Source of the DNA: Methanobacteriota archaeon
GTDB taxonomy: Archaea > Thermoplasmatota > Poseidoniia > Poseidoniales > Poseidoniaceae
Reading direction: 5' to 3'
Length of the DNA stretch: 5,785 nucleotides
NCBI GenBank assembly: GCA_002727515.1
Contig: PBXF01000028.1
Span: 13,005-18,789, forward strand
Both the position numbers and the translations under genes were made by a program. Below, piece after piece: positions 1-5,708 of the stretch (positions within the stretch are counted from its first letter, which is position 1; each line of letters starts with the position of its first letter). The notes below the pieces were generated by a model. That model ran no database searches. It was not told the origin of the DNA and saw nothing but the letters and a program-made list of their open reading frames with translations.

Positions 1-249
1 TTCATCTCCAGCAGCATCTGAATTAGCAATAACAGTTACTTCATCACCATCGTTTACGTTCTCTGTTCCCTCACCGATCCAATGATATGATAATTCACCT
101 GTTATCTCGTAAGTCCCTATTTTACCACTTGGTGAATAAGAGTCTACTTCGGATGCTGCAAACGAGAAGTAAACTGGAAATGCTATGGCGAAAAATACCA
201 TTCCAGCAACTAAAATTTGGGTTCTTTGGTCGTTTTTGATATTGTCCAT
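1..249 (-). CDS. Membrane-anchored protein of unknown function (C-terminus outside window)
   Basis: The visible part is 83 residues; the rest lies beyond position 1. Residues 1-10 are polar (MDNIKNDQRT). Residues 11-32 form one hydrophobic segment (around AGMVFFAIAFPVYFSFAA) that reads as a signal anchor or uncleaved signal peptide. What follows is polar, rich in Gly, Ser, Glu and Asp, with short alternating stretches (GTYEITGELSYHWIG, DEVTVIAN) that suggest a beta-rich domain outside the membrane. I chose the ATG at 249. An in-frame TTG at 258 lies only 5 bases from a strong GGAGGAG ribosome binding site (264-270), whereas the ATG is 14 bases from it, so the true start may be the TTG, adding three residues. 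The gene follows the 314-772 gene in the same direction with a gap of 64 bases and could be co-transcribed. I do not recognise the family. Confidence 0.75.
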   Translation of the reverse strand, partial: MDNIKNDQRTQILVAGMVFFAIAFPVYFSFAASEVDSYSPSGKIGTYEITGELSYHWIGEGTENVNDGDEVTVIANSDAAGDE

Positions 250-313
250 GAACGTCAAAAAATCTCCTCCGGTTATCGTAGGCTAAACATTAGTAGTTTC
301 CAAGGGTTTTGGT

Positions 314-772
314 TTATTTCTTCTCCCATTTAGTCAAACCAAGCTTGGCAAATTTCTTTCTTGAGCGTCTGAATACTGGTAGAAGATAGCCGATTCTACT
401 TCGCTCACCAAATGTCCATTTCCATGGGCACCTTGGTAATAATTTAGCCCATTTTCGAATCATATCCATCGCTTCAGTGTTACCTTCACCACCTGGAATG
501 ATCCACGATGCCATATTGATAGCACCTGCACTACCTTTGGTTTCAGCCCAAGAATGCATTTCCAATCCTTGCATTGGACCAGTATGAATTATGATGCCAA
601 TAGTTCTTGCATTTTGTGCCATTGGCATGATTATTGCAAATCTATCAACTAGGCGGGAGCCGTGTTGACTTTCGATTTCCCATTCGTTCTCTTCACAAAT
701 CAGACGGAGAGCTTTGATGTTCTCAATTGGAGTTGTTGAAACCTCCAAAACATACTCTCGTCTCTTGAGCAT
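314..772 (-). CDS. Conserved-looking protein of unknown function
   Basis: A 152-residue protein from the ATG at 772. An in-frame GTG at 796 and TTG at 790 would extend it by up to eight residues (MILLNAQT). None of these starts has a clear ribosome binding site. The ATG is preferred because KRREYVLEVSTT then forms the first beta strand. From the ATG, residues 5-12 look like a strand, 15-30 a helix (IENIKALRLICEENEW), 44-64 two strands (RFAIIMPM, RTIGIIIHTG), 94-112 a helix after a Pro-Gly-Gly turn, and the last 20 residues are strongly basic (RRSRKKFAKLGLTKWEKK). The basic tail could bind nucleic acid or phospholipid head groups; that is inference only. There is no membrane segment and no metal-binding cluster. 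The gene lies downstream of the stalk operon, separated by about 220 bases that include a TATA-like element, so it probably has its own promoter. Family not recognised. Confidence 0.7.
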   Translation of the reverse strand: MLKRREYVLEVSTTPIENIKALRLICEENEWEIESQHGSRLVDRFAIIMPMAQNARTIGIIIHTGPMQGLEMHSWAETKGSAGAINMASWIIPGGEGNTEAMDMIRKWAKLLPRCPWKWTFGERSRIGYLLPVFRRSRKKFAKLGLTKWEKK

Positions 773-795
773 GGTTTGTGCATTAAGCAATATCA

Positions 796-820
796 CAAGA
801 AACTACGGGTAGTTTTCTTG
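796..820. repeat. Inverted repeat upstream of the 314-772 gene
   Basis: The arms caagaaactac (796-806) and gtagttttcttg (809-820) are complementary over 11 pairs with one bulged t. They lie between a TATA-like element at about 826-836 and the start codon of the minus-strand gene. The repeat could be an operator or a 5' leader hairpin. On the plus strand it is followed by tttt and resembles a terminator, but no plus-strand gene ends here. Confidence 0.45.
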
Positions 821-825
821 TTTTG

Positions 826-836
826 AATAAATAACA
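826..836 (-). promoter_or_regulatory. Possible TATA element for the 314-772 gene
   Basis: Read on the minus strand the sequence is GTTATTTATTC. An archaeal TATA box centred near 831 would place transcription start around 806, about 10 bases before the GTG at 796 and about 34 before the ATG at 772. This fits a separate promoter downstream of the stalk operon. The match is to general composition and spacing only. Confidence 0.35.
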
Positions 837-935
837 GCATGCAGAAATTGGTCGCTAGTGCTCTTGAGACATTCTGAGGCCTGAACAATCTTGCTTACGC
901 AGCATAGGCATGCGCGTTGTCGACCGACCCTGCTT

Positions 936-970
936 ACACTGGTTGGCCAATTATGGCCATGTGTTCAGTG
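936..970 (-). terminator. Stem-loop downstream of rpl12, possible end of the ribosomal transcript
   Basis: Two copies of the self-complementary hexamer tggcca (944-949 and 954-959) flank the loop atta. They are enclosed by further pairing, either acac/gtgt (936-939 with 961-964) or cactg/cagtg (937-941 with 966-970). The structure begins 23 bases after the rpl12 stop codon. No T-run directly follows it on the minus strand, so it may protect or process the 3' end rather than terminate transcription. Confidence 0.35.
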
Positions 971-992
971 GATCTGTTCAGCAAGTTTGACT

Positions 993-1295
993 TCAGCCAA
1001 AGAGAGAGCCTAGGCCTTCGAAACCACCAGCTTCTTCCTCTTCCTCTTCTTCTTCCTCAGCTGCAGGGGCAGCGTCAGCGGAAGCAGCAGCAGCAGGGGC
1101 AGCAGCAGCGGCAGGCGCAGCGACGGCGGTTGTCATTGCTTCAGCGATGTCTACACCGCTTAGAGAAGCAACTAGTGCTTTCACGCGGGCGTCATCTACA
1201 TCTACACCAGCAGCCTTTAGGACTGCAGATACAGCGTCGTCGTTAATTTCTTTCTCAGCAGAGTGCAAAAGCATTGCAGCGTATACGTACTCCAT
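993..1295 (-). CDS. rpl12: Large-subunit ribosomal stalk protein P1 (archaeal L12)
   Basis: A 100-residue protein of the usual archaeal P1 length. Residues 1-57 are the helical dimerisation domain ([18 protein letters not shown] start, [13 protein letters not shown]). Residues 58-79 are an Ala/Pro hinge, 80-88 an unbroken run of nine Glu, and 91-100 the terminal motif [10 protein letters not shown], which in this family recruits the translational GTPases aEF1A, aEF2 and aIF5B. In archaea P1 dimers bind the spine helices of P0, and here P0 is the gene immediately upstream (29-base gap). A GAGGTGA ribosome binding site precedes the ATG at 1295. An out-of-frame ATG lies four bases further upstream but is too close to that site to be favoured. 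The last ten residues are identical to those of P0. Confidence 0.97.
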   Translation of the reverse strand: MEYVYAAMLLHSAEKEINDDAVSAVLKAAGVDVDDARVKALVASLSGVDIAEAMTTAVAAPAAAAAPAAAASADAAPAAEEEEEEEEEAGGFEGLGSLFG

Positions 1296-1324
1296 TTCAT
1301 GTTCACCTCAATATTTTATTTTGT

Positions 1325-2338
1325 TTAGCCGAATAAGGATCCGAGACCTTCAAAGCCTCCTTCCTCTTCTTCCTCCTCTTCTTCCTCAGCCTCGGCAGGG
1401 GCTTCGTCAGAACTCGTTTCAACCGCAGCAGCGGATGCCGCTGCTGTCGCTGCTGCGCCAAGGAGTTGGCTCAGCTCTTCATCGAGTGCGTCAGCAGAAA
1501 GCGAACCTGCGACTCCTAGTGCAGATGCGTTCGCTCTTCCGATAAGATGCGGCATTGTTTCTGTGGTAGCAATTGCCGCCTCCAATGCTACGGCGAGTGC
1601 TTCGCCGCTTGCCTTGGAGATCAGTGTTGGTGCTGTTTGGCTTGTGAACCATGAAATGTTACAAGCTAGGTTGAATGCACCAGCAACATATCCGATTAAG
1701 TCGGATTCGAATTGTTCGTAGTCTATGTCTAGAGTTTCAGGTTTGAAGGATGTTCCGTTTTCGATTGTTCCACATAGTCTTAGTCCTGTTACAATTGGAT
1801 TTATTCCAATCTTTGACAGCATCATACCAAGGTCTCCTTCGAAAACATCTCCTTCATTTAGGACAGTAACTTTCTTTTGAATCTGAACGGACCCGCCCAT
1901 AATCTTAGCAGGAATACCCACAGAGTTTAGTTCACCAACAATTGGCCCAGGAGGCATTCCTGTATCCATTTTATCGACTATAATATCGTGTGGTGCAACA
2001 TCACCTGGCTTTGCAGCACGACCTGCTTCGGTCTTCTTTAGTTCTGTAAATAGTTCGAATGAATTCATATCGGATTGAACTAGTGCTGGTTGAACTGCTG
2101 AAGCGTATAACTCCTCAAGGTCTGCGAAATCATTTCCTGTAGCCTCCCATGCTAGCTTCATGAGTCTCTTCTTAGCAACTTGGATATTTAGATGACCTCT
2201 TAGGTTTGCTCTCATTCCAATCATTGCAGATGCTGGAACTCCGTGAATATCGATAACAGCAAGTGTTCCACCGTTCTTCAACATATCAGTTAGAGAAGAA
2301 ACTGTGTCCTTCTTCCAAGATGCCACCTTAGGAATCAA
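1325..2338 (-). CDS. rpl10: Ribosomal stalk base protein P0 (archaeal L10)
   Basis: A 337-residue protein, normal for archaeal P0. The N-terminal part (about 1-105, with VASWKKDTVSSL and the basic patch around RANLRGHLNIQVAKKR) is the rRNA-binding L10 domain. Residues about 106-185 correspond to the insertion domain typical of archaea and eukaryotes (GDVAPHDII, MPPGPIVGEL). About 200-295 form the helical spine that carries P1 dimers. An Ala-rich hinge, a run of nine Glu and the terminal [10 protein letters not shown] follow. The start is a TTG at 2338 whose TTGA overlaps the rpl1 stop by four bases. A GAGGTGA site sits four bases upstream of the TTG, inside the rpl1 coding end, so the two genes are probably translationally coupled. 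P0 normally binds 23S rRNA beside L11 at the GTPase centre. The L11 partner encoded just upstream lacks its N-terminal domain, which may alter that interface. Confidence 0.96.
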   Translation of the reverse strand: MIPKVASWKKDTVSSLTDMLKNGGTLAVIDIHGVPASAMIGMRANLRGHLNIQVAKKRLMKLAWEATGNDFADLEELYASAVQPALVQSDMNSFELFTELKKTEAGRAAKPGDVAPHDIIVDKMDTGMPPGPIVGELNSVGIPAKIMGGSVQIQKKVTVLNEGDVFEGDLGMMLSKIGINPIVTGLRLCGTIENGTSFKPETLDIDYEQFESDLIGYVAGAFNLACNISWFTSQTAPTLISKASGEALAVALEAAIATTETMPHLIGRANASALGVAGSLSADALDEELSQLLGAAATAAASAAAVETSSDEAPAEAEEEEEEEEEGGFEGLGSLFG

Positions 2339-2979
2339 TTGATCACCTCGATTCTGCTTGCTGGACCCATGCTTGTCTTGATGTAGAAGGAACGGATGTT
2401 TCCAATTCCTCTTTCTAGCTTGGACGTTACACGGTTGTAAACTTCCATTGCATTCTTTAGCAATTCTTCGTGAGATTGCGCTCTAGTTCCAAAAGTTGCG
2501 TGGAAAGTGGCTCTGTCTCTTGATTTTACAACTGTAGTTGATTTCAATCCAGCTGCGATTACACCTGGGTCTACTACTGGAGGTACTGGCCTTGGCATTT
2601 TACCACGAGGACCCAAAACTACACCGAGGAATCTACCAACAGATCCCATGTGAGGTACTTCTGATAGGAAGAAATCGAATTTGTTAGCCAATTTCTTTGC
2701 TACCATTTTGTTCTTGCCCAACTCTTCTATTTCCGCTGGGTCAATTACATGAATTCCTGCTGCTTTTGCCTTTTGAGCAGCATCAGATGCAGCAAACATT
2801 GCAATTTTTAGTTCCTTTCCTCTACCGGAAGGAAGTCTAATTTCTTCTTGAATACGGTTGTTAGGATTCTTTAGGTCAACATCCTTGATTGTGAATGCTA
2901 TGTCTAAAGATTCAACGAATTTTCTTTCTGGAGCGCTTTCGATTGCGCTCTTTATCGCTTCAGATATTTTTTCTTCCAT
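2335..2979 (-). CDS. rpl1: Large-subunit ribosomal protein L1
   Basis: A 214-residue protein, full length for archaeal L1. It builds the mobile L1 stalk at the ribosomal exit site, where deacylated tRNA leaves. The two-domain layout is visible. Domain I is made from the N-terminal part (with IRLPSGRGKELKIAMFA at 47-63) and the C-terminal part (ending SMGPASRIEVIN). Domain II lies in the middle (about 68-155). The L1 signature GVVLGPRGKMPRPVPP spans residues 119-134. The ATG at 2979 follows a GGGGTGA site with six bases between. In archaea and bacteria L1 represses its own operon by binding an mRNA structure that mimics its rRNA site. A hairpin in the 62-base rpl11-rpl1 gap (3003-3019) is a candidate, not shown to be that site. 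The gene's end overlaps the P0 start by four bases. Confidence 0.97.
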   Translation of the reverse strand: MEEKISEAIKSAIESAPERKFVESLDIAFTIKDVDLKNPNNRIQEEIRLPSGRGKELKIAMFAASDAAQKAKAAGIHVIDPAEIEELGKNKMVAKKLANKFDFFLSEVPHMGSVGRFLGVVLGPRGKMPRPVPPVVDPGVIAAGLKSTTVVKSRDRATFHATFGTRAQSHEELLKNAMEVYNRVTSKLERGIGNIRSFYIKTSMGPASRIEVIN

Positions 2980-3002
2980 TTTTTTTCACCCCTTCAGTCT
3001 GC

Positions 3003-3019
3003 GAAGGACAAAGTCCCTC
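3003..3019 (-). promoter_or_regulatory. Leader hairpin between rpl11 and rpl1
   Basis: As minus-strand RNA, GAGGGAC and GUCCUUC can pair over seven positions (one G-U) around a UUU loop. The hairpin ends 24 bases before the rpl1 start codon, upstream of its ribosome binding site. The position suits translational control, for example L1 autoregulation, but I could not match it securely to the known L1 recognition structure. Confidence 0.35.
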
Positions 3020-3041
3020 TCCTGCGGTCCGTGATTTCAAT

Positions 3042-3323
3042 TCAAGCAAAACGTTCGTCCCAATCTCCATTACTAATTGTGGTCAAAGCATCCTTTGCCC
3101 AGAGGCCTTCAATCTTTACACGCATTGAGACACAAGTACCGATTACTTCTCTCGTTTGCGCCTTTAGATCGGCTCCAGTCAAGTGTCCGTCACCCGCTTT
3201 CTGGCGAGCAACGTCCATTGCTTTTTCAAGGCTCATGTCCTCAGTTGCGGCTTCTAGACTACCGTTACACTTAGCGACTCCTAGAGCTTTCTTGATTAAC
3301 TCGCTGGTCCAAGGTTTTGGCAT
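3042..3323 (-). CDS. rpl11: Ribosomal protein L11, C-terminal domain only
   Basis: A 93-residue protein against about 150-165 for full archaeal L11. It begins MPKPWTSELIKKALGVAK, which corresponds to the linker and first helix of the L11 C-terminal rRNA-binding domain (in the family roughly PPTxxLIKKExG). It continues through DMSLEKAMDVARQK and LKAQTREVIGTCVSMRVKIEG, the family's LKAAxxEVxGTCxSMGVxVEG, and ends with the usual tail (NGDWDERF). The whole N-terminal domain, about 70 residues with the Pro/Gly-rich motif that contacts translation factors, is absent. Only 116 bases separate the ATG from the spt5 stop, too few to hold it. The ATG at 3323 has a GAGGTGA site five bases upstream. A GTG at 3332 is in frame but lies inside that site. 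The usually conserved Gly after GTCxSM is Arg. The gene leads the L11-L1-P0-P1 set. The identification is confident; the truncation appears natural rather than a frameshift. Confidence 0.88.
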   Translation of the reverse strand: MPKPWTSELIKKALGVAKCNGSLEAATEDMSLEKAMDVARQKAGDGHLTGADLKAQTREVIGTCVSMRVKIEGLWAKDALTTISNGDWDERFA

Positions 3324-3340
3324 TCTTTTCACCTCTGAAT

Positions 3341-3354
3341 CTCACGGACGTGAG
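3341..3354. repeat. Perfect 6+2+6 palindrome in the rpl11 leader
   Basis: ctcacg and cgtgag are perfect inverted repeats two bases apart. They lie just downstream of where transcription would start from the TATA-like element at 3377-3384, and 18 bases before the rpl11 ATG. As DNA this could be an operator; as RNA it forms a five-pair hairpin with a GUCC loop at the start of the leader. Confidence 0.45.
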
Positions 3355-3376
3355 CATGTTGCCGACTTACCACCCC

Positions 3377-3384
3377 TATTTAAT
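3377..3384 (-). promoter_or_regulatory. Probable TATA box for the rpl11-rpl1-P0-P1 operon
   Basis: The minus-strand sequence is ATTAAATA, preceded by GTCGCG and followed by GGGGTGG. Transcription would begin about 25 bases downstream, near 3355, giving a leader of roughly 30 bases containing the GAGGTGA site. It lies in the 116-base spt5-rpl11 gap, so the ribosomal genes may be transcribed separately from secE-spt5 as well as by read-through. Confidence 0.5.
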
Positions 3385-3439
3385 CGCGACCGTGTGTATT
3401 GTGGTACGATTTTAGGAGCATCTCACCTCGACAAATTGA

Positions 3440-4354
3440 TTATTCAACTCTCTCTAGAACTCTTACGTGGTCTCCACGCATCTTCAGAGTCATTGGAATT
3501 GGCTGGTCATAAAGTTCCATGCTGACTTCTTCTTTGGTATCTGAAACCAGTGTTACACGGGCTTTCTCTCCCTTGAATGCGCCGGTTACAATTTCGACGA
3601 TACATCCGACTTCGATTCCACTTGTTACTGCCTTTGGCTCAAGATAAGGTAGAATATCCTTCAATGGAGCTTCTCCAGGAAGTACATTCTTTGCATTCTT
3701 TAGAGGAGTTTGATTCAATCCTCTTCTTGCGCTAGGGTCTCTTCCGCCTGATCTTCCAATTAGTTTCTCAACGTGGTGAAGAGCATTAGATTCTACCATT
3801 ACGTATCCCCTCATTCCAGTAGGGTGTAGGATTGCAAAGATATCGTCTGCGATTTTCGATAGGGAACCGGAGCCCATTAGTCTAGCCTGCATTTCATCTG
3901 CAACTCTCTTTTCAGAACCGATTGCAGTCTTTACGATGAAGAGGTACGCAGCAACTGAACCATACATTTGGCGGAATAATTTGTCGCTGTCTTCCATATC
4001 TAAATCTGCGAACACACAATTGTAATTCTGAATTTCACCTGGGTCAACCCATGTGTGGTCAACATATCTACCAGAGGGAGTGATCTCCTTGTTAGTTGAA
4101 ACAACCAAACACGGTTCTATGTCTTGCAGTCTGTTGCCCATATCAATACCAATGGCTGGTCCGTTTCTCACATATTCCAAATCTTCGACTGGAATGCCCG
4201 TGCATTCAGAAACTCTGTTGATTACGTCTTCTTCTGAGTCGCCTATGCCGAATACTCCATCCCAGAGTGCTGGTGAGTCGGAATCAGAATCAGACCTCTT
4301 GAGTAACAATAGTTCTTCTTCGTGGCGTACAAATGCGATAAATGCGTCTGTCAT
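3440..4354 (-). CDS. spt5: Transcription elongation factor Spt5 with an N-terminal Nudix-like domain
   Basis: A 304-residue protein, about twice the usual archaeal Spt5 length of roughly 150. The NGN domain spans about residues 134-237 (AAYLFIVKTAIGSEKRVADE, then IFAILHPTGMRGYVMVES) and binds the RNA polymerase clamp, closing the DNA channel. The KOW domain is about 246-304 (EVGCIVEIVTGAFKGEKARV, ending in HVRVLERVE). Residues 1-125 resemble a Nudix hydrolase (AFIAFVRHEEELLLLKRSDS, LWDGVFG, HTWVDPGEI), but the Nudix box around 32-54 is broken: Asn-Arg replaces Arg-Glu, Cys replaces one catalytic Glu, and the first Glu is missing. An inactive binding domain is therefore likely. GGAGGT lies seven bases before the ATG at 4354. 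SecE ends 17 bases upstream, the usual archaeal secE-spt5 pairing. Spt5 identity is very secure; the Nudix assignment is by fold-like motifs only. Confidence 0.93.
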   Translation of the reverse strand: MTDAFIAFVRHEEELLLLKRSDSDSDSPALWDGVFGIGDSEEDVINRVSECTGIPVEDLEYVRNGPAIGIDMGNRLQDIEPCLVVSTNKEITPSGRYVDHTWVDPGEIQNYNCVFADLDMEDSDKLFRQMYGSVAAYLFIVKTAIGSEKRVADEMQARLMGSGSLSKIADDIFAILHPTGMRGYVMVESNALHHVEKLIGRSGGRDPSARRGLNQTPLKNAKNVLPGEAPLKDILPYLEPKAVTSGIEVGCIVEIVTGAFKGEKARVTLVSDTKEEVSMELYDQPIPMTLKMRGDHVRVLERVE

Positions 4355-4371
4355 ACTTCATACCTCCAATT

Positions 4372-4638
4372 TCAAATCTCGAAAACGTCGTGAATAATCC
4401 AAGGAATGAAATTATCCATTACAACGAGCATTACGAATCCGATAAATCCTAGTACAAACAAGCCGATTCCACAAATGATCGCTGTTTGTTTAAACTCCTG
4501 AGGAGTTGGTTTTCTTGCCATTCGAATAATTCTAGCCCAACTTCCACGGGATATCTTTCGAAATTGTGCTTCGATAGCATCCTGCTTTTCTTGGACCACA
4601 TCTTCGAATGTGCGTGTTTGTTCATTTTCGTCCGACAT
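4372..4638 (-). CDS. secE: Protein translocase subunit SecE (Sec61 gamma)
   Basis: An 88-residue protein. Residues 1-26 are an acidic, charged cytoplasmic extension (MSDENEQTRTFEDVVQEKQD). Residues 27-51 form the conserved amphipathic helix with the family-like stretch RIIRMARKPTPQEFKQTA, which lies on the cytoplasmic face of the SecY channel. Residues 52-74 are the single membrane span (IICGIGLFVLGFIGFVMLVV), followed by a short outer tail (IPWIIHDVFEI). It clamps the halves of SecY together in the SecYE-beta protein-conducting channel. The ATG at 4638 is preceded by GAGGTGA with a four-base gap. It is the first gene of the minus-strand block, 17 bases before spt5 and divergent from the DnaJ-family gene. 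Confidence 0.93.
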   Translation of the reverse strand: MSDENEQTRTFEDVVQEKQDAIEAQFRKISRGSWARIIRMARKPTPQEFKQTAIICGIGLFVLGFIGFVMLVVMDNFIPWIIHDVFEI

Positions 4639-4676
4639 GGTTTCACCTCAAGGTATCCAGCCCACTTATGACCCTC

Positions 4677-4687
4677 TTTTAATCTAA
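4677..4687 (-). promoter_or_regulatory. Probable TATA element for secE-spt5
   Basis: On the minus strand the sequence is TTAGATTAAAA, within the 109-base divergent gap between secE and the DnaJ-family gene. Transcription would start near 4657, about 20 bases before the SecE ATG, leaving room for the GAGGTGA site. For the divergent gene no equally good element is visible; gaattaa at 4704-4710 or ttcaaat at 4718-4724 are weak candidates. Confidence 0.4.
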
Positions 4688-4747
4688 ACGGATGAGAAAC
4701 TCCGAATTAACGAGTGGTTCAAATGGCTCTTGCCTCTCGTTAGGTTC

Positions 4748-5626
4748 ATGGCGGGCAGAGACCCTTATCAGGTTCTTGGTGTATCTCGGGGTGCCAGTGA
4801 TGCTGAAATAAAAAAGGCATACAGGAAACTTGCTAGACAATTTCACCCCGATAGAAATGAAGGTTCTGCCGCTGCTGAAACTAAATTCAAAGAAGTCCAA
4901 GCCGCTTACGATTCAATATCAAATGCTGAGGCGAGAAGGAAATTTGAGCAGGAACAGATGTTTGGAGGTTTTTCAGGCTCCGGTGGCAACCCATTTCAAG
5001 GAAGGGGTGGCGGCTTTGGCGGAATGGGAGGAATGGAAGATATCCTTTCACAGATGTTCGGCAGAAGCAGTATGGCCGGAAATCCTCAGCAACAAAGAGG
5101 GCGTCCTATGCAACAAGAAAAAGGACATAATGCGAATGCTTGGCTTGAAATATCCAAAGAAGATGCTGCAAATGGTGGACAGTTCAACATAACCTATACG
5201 CAGCTCATACCGGGAACTCACGGAAGTATTGACAAAAAAAGGAGAACCCTCAAAGTCACTGTAAAGCCTAATTCAAAAAATGGTTCAGAGATTAAAATCG
5301 GTGGTCAAGGCCACGGTCATCCTCAAGGCGGAAATGGTGATCTGATTGTAAAAATAAAAGTCGACCCAGGCGAAGGATGTTATTGGGACGGGGACAGAAT
5401 AATCAAAGAAGTAGAAATTCCATATTCAACATTGATTTTGGGAGGAAAAATCACCGTAACACTTCCATCAGGTGTCAAAGGCAAAATCACAATCCCCCCA
5501 TATTCACAAGTTGGAGACAGACAGAGAGTCAAAGATATTGACCTTGAATTTGTCCTACCGGAAGTCCTTGAGTTGTCAGAATTTCAAAAGGACGCTTTGC
5601 AAGGATTAGGCGAGACCGGTTTGTGA
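4748..5626 (+). CDS. DnaJ-family co-chaperone without zinc finger (class B, CbpA-like)
   Basis: A 292-residue J-domain protein that would stimulate the ATPase of an Hsp70 (DnaK) and deliver unfolded clients. The J domain covers residues 4-68 ([20 protein letters not shown]), with the essential His-Pro-Asp at 33-35. A Gly/Phe/Met-rich linker follows (71-105, [19 protein letters not shown]), then a Gln-rich stretch (112-127). The client-binding beta domains run from about 130 to 270, and a C-terminal helix ([19 protein letters not shown]) resembles the dimerisation end. The four CxxCxGxG zinc motifs of class A DnaJ are absent; the protein has a single Cys. The ATG at 4748 matches the usual J-domain start. 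An in-frame TTG at 4730 would add six residues and also lacks a clear ribosome binding site. No dnaK or grpE lies nearby; its neighbour secE is divergent. Confidence 0.93.
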   Translation: MAGRDPYQVLGVSRGASDAEIKKAYRKLARQFHPDRNEGSAAAETKFKEVQAAYDSISNAEARRKFEQEQMFGGFSGSGGNPFQGRGGGFGGMGGMEDILSQMFGRSSMAGNPQQQRGRPMQQEKGHNANAWLEISKEDAANGGQFNITYTQLIPGTHGSIDKKRRTLKVTVKPNSKNGSEIKIGGQGHGHPQGGNGDLIVKIKVDPGEGCYWDGDRIIKEVEIPYSTLILGGKITVTLPSGVKGKITIPPYSQVGDRQRVKDIDLEFVLPEVLELSEFQKDALQGLGETGL

Positions 5627-5656
5627 AAAAAGGCTCGCAAGACAACATTATTTCAA

Positions 5657-5708
5657 TGCGGGGGGCAGGATTTGAACCTGCGAACCAATAAGGAATGGGA
5701 ATTCAGAT
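5657..5708 (-). tRNA. 3' part of a tRNA-Leu gene, 5' half not present (att-site remnant or 3' exon)
   Basis: Read on the minus strand, the last 30 bases are a perfect tRNA end: T stem GCAGG (5681-5677), T loop TTCAAAT, T stem CCTGC (5669-5665), acceptor strand CCCCCGC (5664-5658) and discriminator A at 5657. Upstream is a long variable region (CCCATTCCTTATTGG, able to form CCxAT/ATxGG with one mismatch) and TCTGAA, which fits the 3' strand of an anticodon stem. The long variable arm, GGTTC before the T stem, discriminator A and an acceptor strand pairing with GCGGGGG point to archaeal tRNA-Leu. No D arm or GCGGGGG 5' strand occurs in the next 77 bases, which instead read as the end of a protein gene. 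The anticodon cannot be read. No CCA is encoded. Confidence 0.7.

Noticed and set aside
820..992. Possible small RNA or tRNA gene in the gap after rpl12.
   Set aside because: No T-arm sequence, acceptor pairing or other RNA-family signature was found on either strand; only the stem-loop at 936-970 is supported.
1020..1130. Low-complexity trinucleotide runs as a CRISPR array or satellite repeat.
   Set aside because: These are GAA/GAG and GCN codon runs encoding the P1 tail and hinge, in frame, with no regular repeat-spacer structure.
917..1545. Two overlapping plus-strand open frames (917-1246, Gln/Leu/Arg-rich; 1147-1545, Ser/Leu/Pro-rich).
   Set aside because: They lie antisense to the Ala- and Glu-rich hinges and tails of P1 and P0. 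Their composition is what those repeated codons give on the other strand, with no ribosome binding site or recognisable domain.
2895..3525. Plus-strand frames at 2895-3128, 3031-3525 and 3077-3274.
   Set aside because: They are antisense to rpl1, rpl11 and the end of spt5, which are clear family members. No domain, promoter or start signal supports them.
3324..3560. A frameshifted L11 N-terminal domain hidden upstream of the short L11.
   Set aside because: The gap holds only 116 bases and several stop codons. Further upstream the sequence is the intact KOW domain of Spt5, and no Pro/Gly-rich L11 motif appears in another frame.
4449..4900. Short frames around secE (4449-4646 minus, 4486-4671 plus) and across the divergent gap (4679-4900 minus).
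   Set aside because: They are shadows of secE and of the DnaJ-family gene. The minus-strand 4679-4900 frame runs antisense through the J domain and has no ribosome binding site.
4830..5192. Plus-strand 120-codon frame inside the DnaJ-family gene.
   Set aside because: It is an alternate frame under the J domain and Gly-rich linker, with a Lys/Met-rich composition, no start signal and no family resemblance.
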